A stretch of DNA of 64,000 nucleotides, from NCBI GenBank assembly GCA_022702705.1, contig CM040428.1, positions 100,947,805 to 101,011,804 of the forward strand, given 5' to 3'. The DNA is from Papilionanthe hookeriana x Papilionanthe teres. Taxonomy: Eukaryota; Streptophyta; Magnoliopsida; Asparagales; Orchidaceae. Under the pieces are notes generated by a model. It saw nothing but the letters and a program-made list of their open reading frames with translations. It made no database searches and was not told the origin of the DNA. The translations under genes were made by a program, and so were the position numbers. Within the stretch, counting starts at the first letter, position 1. The number at the start of each line of letters is the position of its first letter. This document shows, piece after piece, positions 33,344 to 46,150 of this stretch.

Positions 33344-34494
33344 CTAATCATCCTCATCATCATCAACATCTTGCTCATTCCAATCTCTGGATGGCACATA
33401 AGGTATGTAGAATGGATGAGGGGGCATCTTAGCACTCATATCACCTTTGATCAATCTATCCAAATAATGTTGATAATTCTCCTCATATTCATCATGTTTT
33501 ATAATATATCTTTCCATATTATCCATTTTACCATCCATGTCTCTAATATGCTCACGAGTAAGACTTGCCTTCTTCAAAATCATTCTTAACAAACTAGTCT
33601 GTGAATCTCTAGATGATGAAGCTCTCGAAGTAGTAGCACGGGAAGTAGAAGCAGCAGAAGCAGAAGCAGAAGCAGTAGAAGCCTTACCAAATCCTCCTCT
33701 CCAGCCAAACTCTGAATGTACAATGTAAGCTCCAACGTTTACACTGGTAATTGGTTTTAAAGACTGAAGGACCTCTTCCCAAGTTTCGAATTTCACTCCA
33801 GATTGTTCACATAATGAATGGATCAAGGAAGGAAATCCCATACCTGCAGTAGTAGTAGATTTGGCTTAATTCAAAATGTAATCATAAATGATTGCTCCAA
33901 TATCTATAGGCTTCTCTTGCTGAATACAATAGTTCAAAACAACTCTCTTCCTTTTAACTTCACTAGTATGGCTTGAAGGCAACAACTTAGATGAGATAAA
34001 ATAATGCCATGCTTTAGAAATGGCATTTAACATATAGGCTTAAAAATTTACTCTTCTATCATTTGTGAACTTCCATAAACCTCTTCCATCAGTCAGAAAT
34101 GCCATAATCGCATCTTACTCTTCCTTAGTAGGATGATAGTTTAAATAAAAACAAAACATATCAGGAGGTAGTTGAAAAAAGACATTGATTATTGTACATG
34201 TAAAATGTACTTCTTGCCTTCTCACCATCACCAAATTTTCTTTTGTTGCAGGTAAGTTTGCATAAAACTCTCTGACCACAGAACAACGACAACAGCGGAG
34301 AAGCAGCAGTAATTTTCCCAATTCCTTTTAACAATCATCTCCTCAATAACCTCTCCTAGCTTACTAAACACACGTTCAGGAATCAATTTACGTGACTGTA
34401 GTGCGTCAACTTATCGTTCCTCAGCCCTTGCACTAACAAAATTGTCAGAATCAAATCTCATTTTTTCTCTCAAGCCCTTTGACTTTGGAGCAAT
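33344..34494 (-). pseudogene. Env-position ORF, minus strand
   Basis: Minus strand. The start codon seems lost: the conserved start 'MAPKSK' reads ATT at 34,494-34,492. Then 'MRFDSDNFVSARAEER', a stop, 'VVVVREFYANLPATKENLVM', 'HFTCTIINVFFQLPPDM', 'AIMAFLTDGRGLWKFTNDRR', 'SKAWHYFISSKLLPSSHTSE' and 'VLNYCIQQEKPIDIGAIIYD'. From 33,841 to 33,344 it is open: 'GFPSLIHSLCEQSGVKFETW', an Ala/Ser-rich linker ('SASASAASTSRATTSRASSS'), a predicted helical segment and an acidic end ('DVDDDEDD'). Same family as 17,268 and 24,333. Stops near 34,410, 34,115, 34,035 and 33,870. Confidence 0.75.
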
Positions 34495-34625
34495 TTCTAA
34501 AAATTCACGAAAATTAACCATAAATTCCAAAATCAAACTAAACTTGCTAAATTAACTTCCAAAAGTAATTTCCACTAAATCCAAGCAATTTCTCATCCTT
34601 TTCCTCAAATTTTCACCATGAATAG

Positions 34626-35089
34626 TGTTGAACTCATTTTTTAATGAGGTCTTTTCTCTTCTCCCTCTTTAGTGCTTAGGATCTAGCCATAAGCTTTTCC
34701 TTTGACTATCTTAGAGGATTAGAAACGGAACCCACCACTTAGAAATTTAAACAACTTCTTAACTCCCTGCAAACCCCACAGGCTTGATTGTAAACCCCTA
34801 ATCACCTAGAGGGTTGAGATCAAATGTGGAGGTTTAAAGGATGAGTTCCCTATAGAACTTTTTGGCCTTAGGAATACCCTGGATGGCCCGGTCGCAGTGA
34901 GGGTTGACTTGTACACACACTACACTCTCACATACACTCCAAGTCCTAAAACCACACTTTCACCCAACTTGACTTCCTGACTCATGTAGGTAATTCATAT
35001 GGATGGTCCTTAACCCCTAGCCCCTGGCTAAGAGGGTTAGAAACAACATAATGAATGCCTCAAATGAGTCCTCTCATGGCTCACATAGG
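34626..35089 (+). repeat. 5' LTR of the Tat element, first part
   Basis: TGTTGAACTC start; 464 bp long, exactly the length of the matching start of the 3' LTR (60,671-61,134) and similar throughout. It is interrupted at 35,089 by the solo LTR and resumes at 42,437. Confidence 0.9.
35085..35089 (+). other. Target-site duplication ATAGG, left copy
   Basis: ATAGG lies immediately before the solo LTR start TGTTGACCTC. The right copy is at 42,432-42,436. The uninterrupted 3' LTR has ATGGG once at this place (61,130-61,134). Confidence 0.85.
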
Positions 35090-37463
35090 TGTTGACCTCA
35101 TTTTTGATGAGGTCTTCTCTTCCTCTCTTTAGTACTTAGGATCTAGCCTTAGGCTTTTCCTTTGACTATCTTAGAGGACTAGAATTGGGATTCACCATCT
35201 AGAATTTTAAACCACTTCTTAACACCCTGCAAACTCCACAAACTTGACTGTAGACCCCTAATCACCTAGAGGGTTGAAATCAAGTGTGGAAGTTTAAAGG
35301 ATGAGTTCCTATAGGACTCTTTGGCCTTAGGACCCTTGCCCAGGTGGCCCTGGTCCGATGAAGGGGCCGACTTACACACACACTACACTCATACACTACA
35401 CTTCCATACACCTCCTAAAACACACCCATACCCGACTTGACCTCTTGACTCATGTAGATGATTCACATGGATGGTCCTTAACCCCAAGCCCTCGGCTAAG
35501 AGGTTAGGAACAACATAGTGAATGCCTCAAATGAGTCCCTTTATGGCTCATGTGGGCTTGATATGGCTTCATGGCTCAACCAAAATGATTTTATTCCACT
35601 TACATTCACCTAATCTTCCATTTTCCAAATTTTTATTTTTTGACCCCCGGGACCCTACACCCACCAACCTACCCAAAGCCCTGAATAGCCCAAATTTCTC
35701 AAAAATTTCCAAATCACCCAAAATTCTCCAAAATCATTCCTAAACATTTCCACATCACTCAAACTGATCATCCATAACCAAAAATACCAAAAATTCCAAA
35801 AATACCTCCCAATACCCTCCAAATACCCAAAATACCCCTCTTAGCCAAAAAATCCAAAAATTCAGAAAATTCCCAGAAAATTCCAGAAAATCCCAAATAT
35901 TCCCAATTTCATTGTGTTCAACTATACCATGGGCCAATTTTGTCAATTTACCCCACTTTTATCAAAATCCCCAATTTGACCCATTTTAACCCAAAGTAAA
36001 CCCAATGTCAAACCTAACCTACCCAATTGACCTAAATTCTGGTCCAATTCAATTCTAAACTTCAATTCAACATCCCCAACACCAATCTAGACCAAATCCA
36101 AGCCCAATTTGATTGGCATTGGGATCCAATTTCACTTTTGTCCTTAAAGCCCAATTTGGACCTATGACCCAAACCTAACCCAAACTCACCCAATTCAACT
36201 CCAATTAACCCCAAATCTTTTCTAAATCTTCCTTAACATCCCCATAAACAAAACACTAACATGATTTGCCCAAAATTTAGACCCAAACCCCACTCAAATT
36301 CAACCCAAAATCAAAAAGCCAAATTTTGACCTAAACCTAAACCTAGCCCAAATGAGCCCAAATCCCAAAATCAAAACCTAACCAAAGCCAAAACCTCTTT
36401 GAAACACTCCCATAAACATTTCCCAACATTAATTTTACATCAATTTCAACTCTAGCCCAACTTTGGCCCATGGTAGCCCATTTTGGCCCACCTTAGCCTC
36501 TTTACCAAAAGGCCCATATCCAACCCAATTCAAACCCAAATCACCTCAAATTTGTTTCAAACCACTCATGACACATCCCTAAACCAAACTCAACAATTAT
36601 TTGGCCCAAGCCTTTACCAAAATTTCATCCCAAAATCCATTTTAAAATTCAAAAGCCCACTTTCCTAAACCATTTTAAAAGCCCATCCTTTACCACATCC
36701 AAAGGCCCAAAATTGGTCCCAAAGCCCATATGACATTTCCCCTCATCATACTTTCAATTAAACTCAATACCTAAGTCCTAAATTCATCATCAAATCATTC
36801 CAAATCAAGTTCCATACAAATTTCCATCAAATTACCAAAAAATTCCTATAATCCATTTTCATGAAATTGACCAAGCTTTCCTCAAGCCAAAGGTGAGCCA
36901 TGAAGCCATGCATGAGCCACATATGAGCCATGAGAGCCTTGGACACTCCACCATACCATATTGGGTAAGAAGGAGGGACTCTTTCCTTAATCCCTAAAGC
37001 TCATTAGCCTTAATCATGATTCACCTAAACCTAAATTTAATCCAAATATATTTGGATGGAGACTTCTCCATGCCAAACCAGCTGATCCCTTTGATCCCCC
37101 ACAAGCACCCAAAGCCACCTTGAAGGGTGCACCAAGCCCAAATGGGTGGGTTGACCCATTTAGACCCAAAACTAGCCATGCCCCATTCTACTTTGGATCA
37201 AAGCCTTTACACTTGGCCATTGCCAATTGCTTGCACAAACACCCGACCACGACCCACCCGACCCCGAGGGTGACCCTTGCTCGACGGCCGGCCACCCCGA
37301 TCGCCGGAAAACACCATGGCCGAGAGCTCACATGTGAGCCAACTTTGGAATTCTCACTCGCCGAGCCGCCCCATCCCCAGGTGGCCATTGTGGTCGTTCT
37401 TCACATGCCGAGAGCGAGTCGATCCCGACCCTCAACACCCCTGGGAGAGCCTCCAGCCATGCC

Positions 37464-37471
37464 TATTTAAA
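37464..37471 (+). promoter_or_regulatory. TATA box of the solo LTR
   Basis: TATTTAAA followed by a C-rich 'cccctcactctc' stretch, upstream of the splice-donor-like site at 37,896; this is where transcription of such an element would start. Confidence 0.45.
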
Positions 37472-37892
37472 CCCCTCACTCTCTCGGCCATGAGAGGTGC
37501 TGAACCAAACCTTAAGGAAACTCTGCCAAAATCATTCCAGATCACTCTCTACACATAGAGCATTTGATCCCCACTGAATTCCAGCCCCAATTCCTCCAAG
37601 TCGAGCTCGATTTTGAGCTCGAACTTTAGCCTAAAAACCAGGACACTTCTCCACAGTGAGCCAATCCCCAAATTGATTGGTTCTACACCTTCACTGGACC
37701 AAGGGAAGGTGTCCACCAGACAAAAGCCCCATCTCCGAGCCACCCAGTTGCTCCAGACCTCCAAGCTTTGTGATCGGCTGTGGTCGAAGTCCAACCTAGA
37801 CAATTCACCGACCAGGAGACTTCATCTGGAGCTTGCTAGGATCCAATCGAAGGTGCAACAACTCTCAGATCGAAGCTTCACTTCTCTGAGCA

Positions 37893-37901
37893 AAGGTATG
37901 A
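37893..37901 (+). promoter_or_regulatory. Splice-donor-like site in the solo LTR
   Basis: AAG|GTATGA with GT at 37,896-37,897. It aligns in position with AAG|GTAAGC in both LTRs of the outer element (43,998 and 62,683), so a donor at this place is conserved across two subfamilies. Confidence 0.45.
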
Positions 37902-39989
37902 ACTCATTCTTCTTCCCGAGCTTACAGAGATTCTCCATTTCATTTGAATAAATTTCAATGCATGTTTACCGTATGGATGTGTTCGTCTCTTCAAGACGAA
38001 TCCATAGAGCATAAGAACACGAAAATCCGTTGAGAATCGAGTGAGAAATTAGGGTTAGAAGGTTGACGGTCACGGGTGCACACCAGTCGTAGACGATGAC
38101 CAGGAGCCATCGGATCACGCGTGTATCGAGCGGACGGTTCAGATCGCACCGGATGAGGAGACGGAACGATACAGCGGGCCCCGGGACGGCCGACTCGGAT
38201 GGCGGCGCCCAATCACGGCGCGACACGTATCCCTTCGGAGCTGCCGATGTTTCGCTGGCGCCGCGTGGATAAGTAGATAAATAGAGTATTTAATGTATTT
38301 ATTAAATATCAGAAAAATAAAATAAAAATACCCTCTTGCTCAGTGAACAGAGGAGAATAATGTGGAAAAGAAATCATTTAATTTCATCAAGTATTTTATT
38401 TTTTATAATTTATTTACTCTCTGCATACATTTAATTCTCCATGCATGTATACAATTCACCATGGCATGAGACCATAGAGCTTTGAAGCCTCCGAATTTGG
38501 GAACATTCCCCGAATTTTCCAAAGTCGAGGTCATCCCTATGAAGAGTTATTGATTTTTCAAATTCATGTCACTCGTTTTGAGTATTTTAATTCCAATAAA
38601 TAGCATGTTGTGAAATAAATTCTAGGAAAATTTGGTGATGTTCCTTATGACCAGAGAACCTTAGGAAAAATAGGTTTTGAGTTAGTTCATTTTAGACAAC
38701 CCTAATTGGCTTAAACACTCAAAATAGGTCTCTAATTAATTAGAGCTAACCATACATCAAATTGACTTCAAATCAATTCTCCACTGACCTTTAGGGTCGA
38801 AGAACCCACCATAAAAATTTGAGGTCAATTGGACTTGGTTAGCCCTATTAATTGGGTTGATTAAGCCATTTAGTCATTTTAAACTTTAAAAATTCATAAC
38901 TTTCAAAATATCTTTCAAAAATTCACCAAATTGGTTTTGGACCCTCTCTGATATCAGGGAATTTAAGAAAATTAAAATTTCAATTTTCTAAAAAAGTTGA
39001 TTTTTAATATTATTTTAATATTTTTAATAATTAAAAAATAATAAAAATCACAAAAATAATAAAATTCACCAAAATGTCACATTTTGAATTTTAATCACTT
39101 AGGAACAAACCTCATATTTTTCTTAGGCCTATTTGGTGAGATATTAATTTTTAAAGCCCTAGGGTAATTTTAAAATTAAAAAATGTATTTTCTAGCATTT
39201 TCACTAAAATAATTGTAATAAATCATAGAAAAATCAGAAAATTACAAAATTTGCTTCTCTGATTTCCTTGATATCAGAGAGATTTTTTTGAAAAACATAA
39301 AATTCATTTTTCAACATTTATTTTATTTTTAAATTAATTAACACTCCAGAACTTAAAATATTTATAATAAAAATAATATAATTCAAAAAATCACCAAAAT
39401 TGGTCCAAGTGGTCCCCTGGTCATTAGGAATGTCCCCTAATTTTCTTAAGGACAGAAACTTTCCCTTGGTCATGTTATTAAATTTTCCTTGGAAATCTCT
39501 ATTTTCTACCAAAAATAATTATATAAATAAATTAAATACAGAAAAATCACATTTTCTCCTCTCATGTCTTTATTGACATATGAGTGAAGTCACATAAAAA
39601 TTTCAAGTTCATTTGAGTTCAATTTAGTGAGTTATGAAATTATTAAGCTTAAAGGGTAAAGTGGTAATTAAATTTCTTTTAATCCTTAATTAAAACTTTA
39701 GGTTTAATAAAAAATTAACAAGTAAAATATTTGATCCTAATCTGATTTGGATGATTGAAATTTAATAATTGAAGGGTAGAAACCCATTAAGCAATTTAAA
39801 ATGATTAAACTTTAATTAAATAATTGATTAAATTTGGAAGAATAATAAAATTGGAATTATTAAAATAGGGATATTATTAGGAAGAGATTTATTCTTTAAT
39901 TTAAAAAATCCCTAAATTAATCATTTCATTAGTGTTTAATTCCTAATTAAAATGATAATTCAAATTTAAAATATTAAAAGACTTAATCA

Positions 39990-40340
39990 TTAAACTAAAA
40001 TTAAATTATTGAACTCTTTTAAAATTTTAATTAAAATTAAAATGAATAAAATTAAATTAAATTAAAAATTAAATTAAATCAAATTAAATCAAATTAAAAA
40101 TTAAATTAAAAATTAAATTAAATTATAAATTAAATTAAATTAAATTAAATTAAATTAAAAATTAAATTAAATTAAATTAATTAAATTAAATTAAATTAAA
40201 TTAAATCAAATTAAATAAAAAAATTAAAATAAATCAAATTAGTTCAATGTAACATCAAATCAAACTAAATTGAATTAAATTGAATTAAATTAAATTAAAT
40301 TGAATTAAATTAAATTGAATTAAGTTGAATTAAATAACAT
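39990..40340 (+). repeat. (TTAAA)n-type microsatellite in the solo LTR
   Basis: Imperfect tandem TTAAA/ATTAA pentamers over roughly 350 bp. A similar but longer region occurs in the outer 5' LTR. Confidence 0.8.
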
Positions 40341-43300
40341 CACCTAAGACATAAAGAAATAAGCCTAAAATAACTTGAACACTATTCCAAATTTAAACCC
40401 TTCAATTGAAATTAAGCTAAATCACAAACCATTTGAACACCAATTTACCCTCAAAAGTTTTAGTTATCATAACTCCTAAACGAATATTAAATGAAATGTT
40501 ACTTCACTTATAGGACATTCAAATATCCTAGTTCACTGAGCAAGTTAACAAAACTTGAAAACCTCGGACGATCGATTCATTTACATAATTAAATTCTCTT
40601 GGACTTAAAACAATCCTAGAAATATTGAAAAGATGTTTAGGATTCTTCTTAAGCACTTCCTCAATATGATAGGATATTTATAAGAACAATTGAACTTAAT
40701 TGTTCTTTGATGAAGAAAATCGTCTTCAAACCAAAAACACAAGGAAACTAGACGTCATAGGAAATGACTAGCTATAGGATTAGGAATTTGGTAGAAAACC
40801 ATAACCCTTACCTTAGCTTTACCTAGGAACTTGCTTAAATATTCTAACCGTGTTTTAAGTGCGACTTGGGATGACGGGAAGACCCTCCGGGTACGCTTTT
40901 ATTTTATTGCAATTTACTTTACGGTAATTTATTTAATCGCATCGCACTTATTTTTCTTGCGTGATAAACAACGATTGCATGAAAACCCACACCTTTAGGA
41001 CGGAAACCAAAACTGAAACCCATAACTAAATTAAAAGACACTACAAGATAAAATTCACCTCCACAACATTTCAAAATATAAGACAACTCAAAATTTAATC
41101 ACAAACGAACACAAAACTACAATTACAACCGAATTAAAACGTCCTGTTGGATGATCGGGAATACCTCGGATGATGTAACCTACGTGTTGCTAACGGGATT
41201 TCCCACGGTCTAAATGAAAGTGTGGAACTCATTCGATTGAGTTTAGCAAATTCATCCGGACTAAGTGAATCCGATAAAAATAATGATGCCGGAAGGATGG
41301 AACCGTGGGATCTTAACCGGTGTTGTTATAATCAACTTTAAGATTTGTTTTAATTAAAACACAAAAAACACTTGGAAATTAAGACTTCTCTAAACCAAAC
41401 ACTTTTCTCATCTCCCGATTTATGATTTCTAAAACTAAACCTCCGCAACAACAAGGAGCTCGGAGCATGGTGGGCAGCACGACCATCGTCGTCAGCAGAA
41501 ACTTGAACCTACTTCAGCAAAACTTCCCTAGAATTAAACAACAAAGCCATAGGACTTCGAGGTAGTTTGCCTAGTGCAACACAAATCCTCAACTCTTCGT
41601 TAGGCATTTGCATTGCAAATTAAGCCCTAACCGGTCTTAGGATTCCGAGGTAGTCGTCCGATACGACATAAACCCTCATATCTTCCGAGCTATTTGTATG
41701 ATTCTATCATATAAATATAAGCCCTAATTAATTAAAATTGGCAAGATTAAAACATTAAATAAACATTAGGACTTTCCTAAATCCAAGCCAAACAATAGGA
41801 TAGTCGGGAGATTATCGAAGTTCACTTCGAATCCGTAATTTCTCCTACTTTTCTTCCTTTGAATTCCTAAAATAAAATGTTCCAAACTCGATCCATTCCC
41901 TATTGAGATTCAAAAATTCAATTCTTTGAAAACTTAAACTTTGAAATTCTTGAGAGCAGAATTATTGATTATTATCGAGAGTTTTCTTAGGTGATTCCCG
42001 TCACTTAAGATGTAATTAACTATAGGGGCTTGCCCTTATAGGGAATTTTAAAGAACCTGGGTAATATAAACCCCGTTTAATGTTTTCATATTAAGCAGGG
42101 GAATTTGTCGGCTTATAAAATTGGTTCGCGGACCAAACGGATGTCACAAATCTTCTAGTTTATTTAACCGAGCCCCACCATCAAGCAAGTGTGTTTATCC
42201 TTAGTGATAGATACACGGCTTGTGATGCGGTGCTCGTTTATATAAATTATTCGGGATGTGAGATCGGTTTGATTTCATTTCTTAAAATCTTCAAATTTAA
42301 AATTATTTTCAAAATCAAATACTACTTTCTAAATTATATCTATATTTAAATTAAATTTAAAATTCGCCGACAACTTCTGTAGGCGACCCCTTTTAAAAAA
42401 ATACAACACTCAGCCTAAAAATATGCCGACAATAGGTTTAATATGGCTTCATGGCTCAAACAAAATGATTCCATTTCACTTACACTGGATCAATCTTCAT
42501 TTTTCCAAAATTTCAATTTTTGACTCACGAGGCCCGGACCCACCAAGCCTACCAAATACCCTTAAAATTGCCCAAATTTGGCAAAATTACCTAAATTCTC
42601 CAAAATTCCTCAAAATCAGTCCTTAAACATTTTCTACCATTCAAATTGACCATCTTTGGCCAAAAATACCAAAATTTCCAAAAATATCCCTAACCTCCCC
42701 CCCAAAATTACCAAAATACCCTTTTACCCCAAAAATCTAAAAATTCTAAAAATTCCCAGAAAATTCTAGAAAATCCCAAATATTACCAATTTCATTTTGT
42801 TCAACTACACTATGGGTCAATTTTGCCAAATTAATACACTTTCAATCCAAAATCCCAACTTGGCCCATTTAACCTAAAGGTGCCAAAACCAAACCCAATA
42901 TTGAGCCAATTGACCCCAATTTTCATCAAATTCAATTCTAAACCAAAATTAAACATCCCTAATATCAACTTAGATGAAATTCAAGTCCAATATGACCCAC
43001 ATTTGAATCTAATTCCACTTGAAATCAAAATCCCCAATTTTGCCTAAATAACCCAAAACTCCTAAAGTGACCCAATGTCAATCAATTCCTCCCAAATTTC
43101 AATTTAAAACTCTTTATAACACCTCCTTAAACTTAATTGGATCATAAATTGCCCATAATTTGAGCTCAGGTCTTACCCAAATCCATTTTGGACCAAAGAA
43201 ACCCCAACTTTGACCCAAGCTGAACACATGTTTTAAATCCACCAAATTGACCCTCCAAAACTTGTCAAAATCATTTCATGTCTTCATGAAAAATTTTTGA

Positions 43301-43994
43301 GACAACCACATCTACAATATTGTTGAAGACCTCTGAACCTCATTCCCATTCAAACTCAAGATAGCTTAACCCGAACCCAACATGGTTCAAAATAATCAAA
43401 AATCCAATCCATGCCAAAATTGAACCTTCAAATGAGCTCAAAACCACTTTTTGTCTTCATTAAAAATCTTCATTACAATCACGTGGACAATATTGATCAA
43501 GGCACTTGGGCTTCATTCGAGCTCTAGCCCAATCTAAATTCAAGTTAGCCCAATGTTCTTAAAATGGACCCAAAATCCAAAATTCACCAAATTAAAATAC
43601 ACCCACTCACACAAACCCACATACTTCCTTTTTTTTTACACCTCACGGCAGCCCTACAAGAAAAAAAAAAAAAAAAGTCTTCCCTCCTTACCTTCACCAT
43701 GCCTCCACCTCACATCCTCCTTACCTTTACCTTACCTTCACCATGCCTCCACCTCACCTCCTCCTTACCTCCTCCTTACCTTCATCATGCCTCCACCTCA
43801 TAACTCTCTTACTCCCTCCTTAATTCTTAGCCGTGAGCCTCTCTCCATAAATCCCCCCATAATCCCACTTTACACACCCTTACACACTCACTTACACACA
43901 CTCTTACACTTAGCCATTCCACTCCCAAAAATCCTCCTAGCCGTGAGCTTCATCAAGGGCTTCTCCAAGGTTTCTTCCATCATCTCCTCCAAGC

Positions 43995-44003
43995 AAGGTA
44001 AGC
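43995..44003 (+). promoter_or_regulatory. Splice-donor-like site in the 5' LTR
   Basis: AAG|GTAAGC, with GT at 43,998-43,999, a near-perfect plant donor. It is identical in the 3' LTR at 62,683. It lies downstream of a weak TATA-like 'cataaat' near 43,847, so it could end a first noncoding exon. Confidence 0.5.
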
Positions 44004-44349
44004 TTCTTCCCCCTCTCTTTTATCTTATGAACACTTAAGCTTCAAAGAAACATTTTAACCCTCTCATGCTTAGCCTAAAATCACACATACATGTATTTTC
44101 TTTAAAGCTATTCTTCCTCTACATAGGTTTACAAAAATTATGTGTTAAACTTTTCCATGCTTAGGGATTTCCTTTTTATGCAAACCAATTTAGATTTTTT
44201 TTAAAAAAAAAATCTCTCCATGTATGTTTTCAAAAATCATGTGTAGGTTATTTCCTTTTCAAATCTTCATGCCATTTAAATTTTATTCATGTTTAAGCTT
44301 AACAATTTCTCTTTATGCAAAGTTATATGGCTAATGTTAAATATTTACA

Positions 44350-46150
44350 AAAATACCACCTAATCTTTTCACCTAGTTTTTATTACCTTAAAAAAAATGA
44401 ATTTTTTTAAAATTTTTAATACAACATAAAGGAAATGAAAAGTAAAAAGAAATAAACATAACATAAAGAAAATAAAATAAAAAAAGAAAAATGAACATAA
44501 GGATAAAATAAAAATAAAACCAAAAGAAAATGAAATAAAAAAAAATCAAAAATAAATAATTATGAATGTAAAAACATAAGTGATATTATTATAAATTTAA
44601 ATAAATTAAATAATATTTTTACTAATTTTTAACTAAAATAAACTATACTATATTAAATTTAATACTAAATGTAAAGTAAAATATAACTATACTAAATAAA
44701 AATAACTACACTAATTTTAAAAATATTATAACTACTAAAATATAAATAAATGAATAATAATATATATATGTAAATTAATAAGTAAAATAAATAATGAAAA
44801 TAAAAGAAGTAAATAAAAGTGTTTTTTTAATATACATATGTGAATGATAATTTTAATGAATAATAACTTAAATAAATGGTAATAATTTAAAATAAATGAA
44901 AGGTTAATTTAGGAGAGAGAATATTTAAAAAGCTTTATAAATAGATAAATAAATAATAAAAATAGGTAAATAAAGCATCATTCTTTTTAAAATAATCTAA
45001 ATATAAATATACATGTAAATAATAAATTTAAGAAATAATAACTTAATATAAATGATAATAACTTTATATAAAGAAAAGAATAATTTAAGAGAGAGAAAAT
45101 GAAAAGTCTTATAAATAAATAAATAATAATAAAAATGATAATAATAAATAATGTAAATTAAGAATATAAATTAATAATAGTAAATCAATAATATTTAAGT
45201 AATAAAAATGTACATATAAATAATTAAAATAAAATAACTTATAAAAATGTAAGGATAAAAAAATGAATAATACATATATACATAAATTGAAAAAATAATT
45301 TAAATAATATAAATGAATAATGAACTAAATTAAAATTAAATAGTTAAAATCAAATAATAATTAAATTAAATAAATTAAATTAAATAATAATTAAATTAAA
45401 TAAATTACATTAAATAATAATTAAGTAAACAAAAAAACAATTAAATAAATAATAGTTTAAATTAAATAAATTAAATTAATTAATTAATTTAAATAAATCA
45501 AAATTATATTAAATTAAATGATAATGTAAATAAATAAATAATTTAAGATTAAATTAAATTAATTAAATAAATTAAATTAAGTTAAATAAATTATGTTAAA
45601 TTAAATTAAATTAAATAATAATGTAAATAAATAATAAATTAAATTAAATTAAATTAATTAAATAAATTAAATTAAATTAATTAAATAAATAAAGTTAAGT
45701 TAAATTAAATTAAATTAAATTAAATAAATAATAAATTAAATTAATTAAATTAAACTAAATTAAATAATAATGCAAATAAATGATAAATTAAAATGAAATA
45801 AACTAAATTAAATTAAATTAAATTAAATAATAATTGTAAATAATAATTAATTAAATTAAATTAAATTAAATTAAAAATAAATGATAAATTAAAATAAAAC
45901 AAATTAAATAAAGTTAAATTAAATTAAATTAAATAATAATTGTAAATGCTAATAAATTGAATTAAATTAATTAAATTAAATAATAAAATTAATTAAAACT
46001 AAAATAATAATAAATAAATATCAAGTTAAAGTAGAATAAAATAAATAAATAACGATTAATTAAATAAAACAAATAAATAACAACCAATTAATTAAATAAA
46101 ACAAAAAAAAACAAATAAATAATAATAAAGTAAATAAGTCACAATGGATT
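44350..46150 (+). repeat. AT-rich tract with (TTAAA)n / (TAAA)n arrays
   Basis: Almost free of G and C. The densest pentamer arrays are at about 45,340-45,960. No gene on either strand. Confidence 0.8.

Larger units (their letters stand above)
27329..34620 (-). mobile_element. Athila-lineage copy 3 and adjoining env/LTR, minus strand
   Basis: In minus-strand order: env-position ORF (34,494-33,344), 3' noncoding region, LTR (32,166-30,554), PBS, gag, protease, and RT cut at the head-on junction. Since the env-position ORF lies upstream of the LTR, that LTR is the 3' LTR of one element and the 5' LTR of the next, as in tandem elements that arise by LTR recombination. The right end is cut by insertion of the Tat/Ogre element at 34,626. 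Confidence 0.75.
35090..42431 (+). repeat. Solo LTR (7.3 kb) of a related Tat subfamily
   Basis: Starts TGTTGACCTC and ends ATGCCGACA, flanked by ATAGG on both sides. No internal genes. Contents in order: a U3 start similar to the outer LTR, a long C/A-rich stretch (35.6-37.1 kb), a promoter-like segment, a GC-rich island (about 38,020-38,270) absent from the outer LTR, an AT-rich part with a pentanucleotide microsatellite, and a U5-like part (40.85-42.4 kb) resembling 47.15-48.69 kb. The open frames in the C/A- and GC-rich parts have no recognisable protein. A solo LTR of this kind forms by recombination between the two LTRs of one element. Confidence 0.85.

Noticed and set aside
33599..33685. 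Ala/Ser repeat as a possible signal peptide or anchor of an envelope protein
   Set aside because: Small-residue, charged-flanked linker in the middle of the env-position ORF; not hydrophobic enough and in the wrong place.
37120..37470. 116-codon Pro/His-rich open frame, and overlapping frames on both strands up to 38,226
   Set aside because: It lies in the C-rich promoter-proximal part of the solo LTR; no domain, no homologous frame in the outer LTR, composition explained by the LTR.
40040..40330. AT-rich tract as a replication origin or matrix-attachment site
   Set aside because: Simple pentamer microsatellite inside an LTR; nothing beyond AT content supports such a role.
43553..44038. 161-codon open frame in the 5' LTR (and its partial twin at 62,471)
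   Set aside because: It reads the pyrimidine-rich LTR repeat. The frame is not kept between the two LTR copies because of indels in the repeat units.
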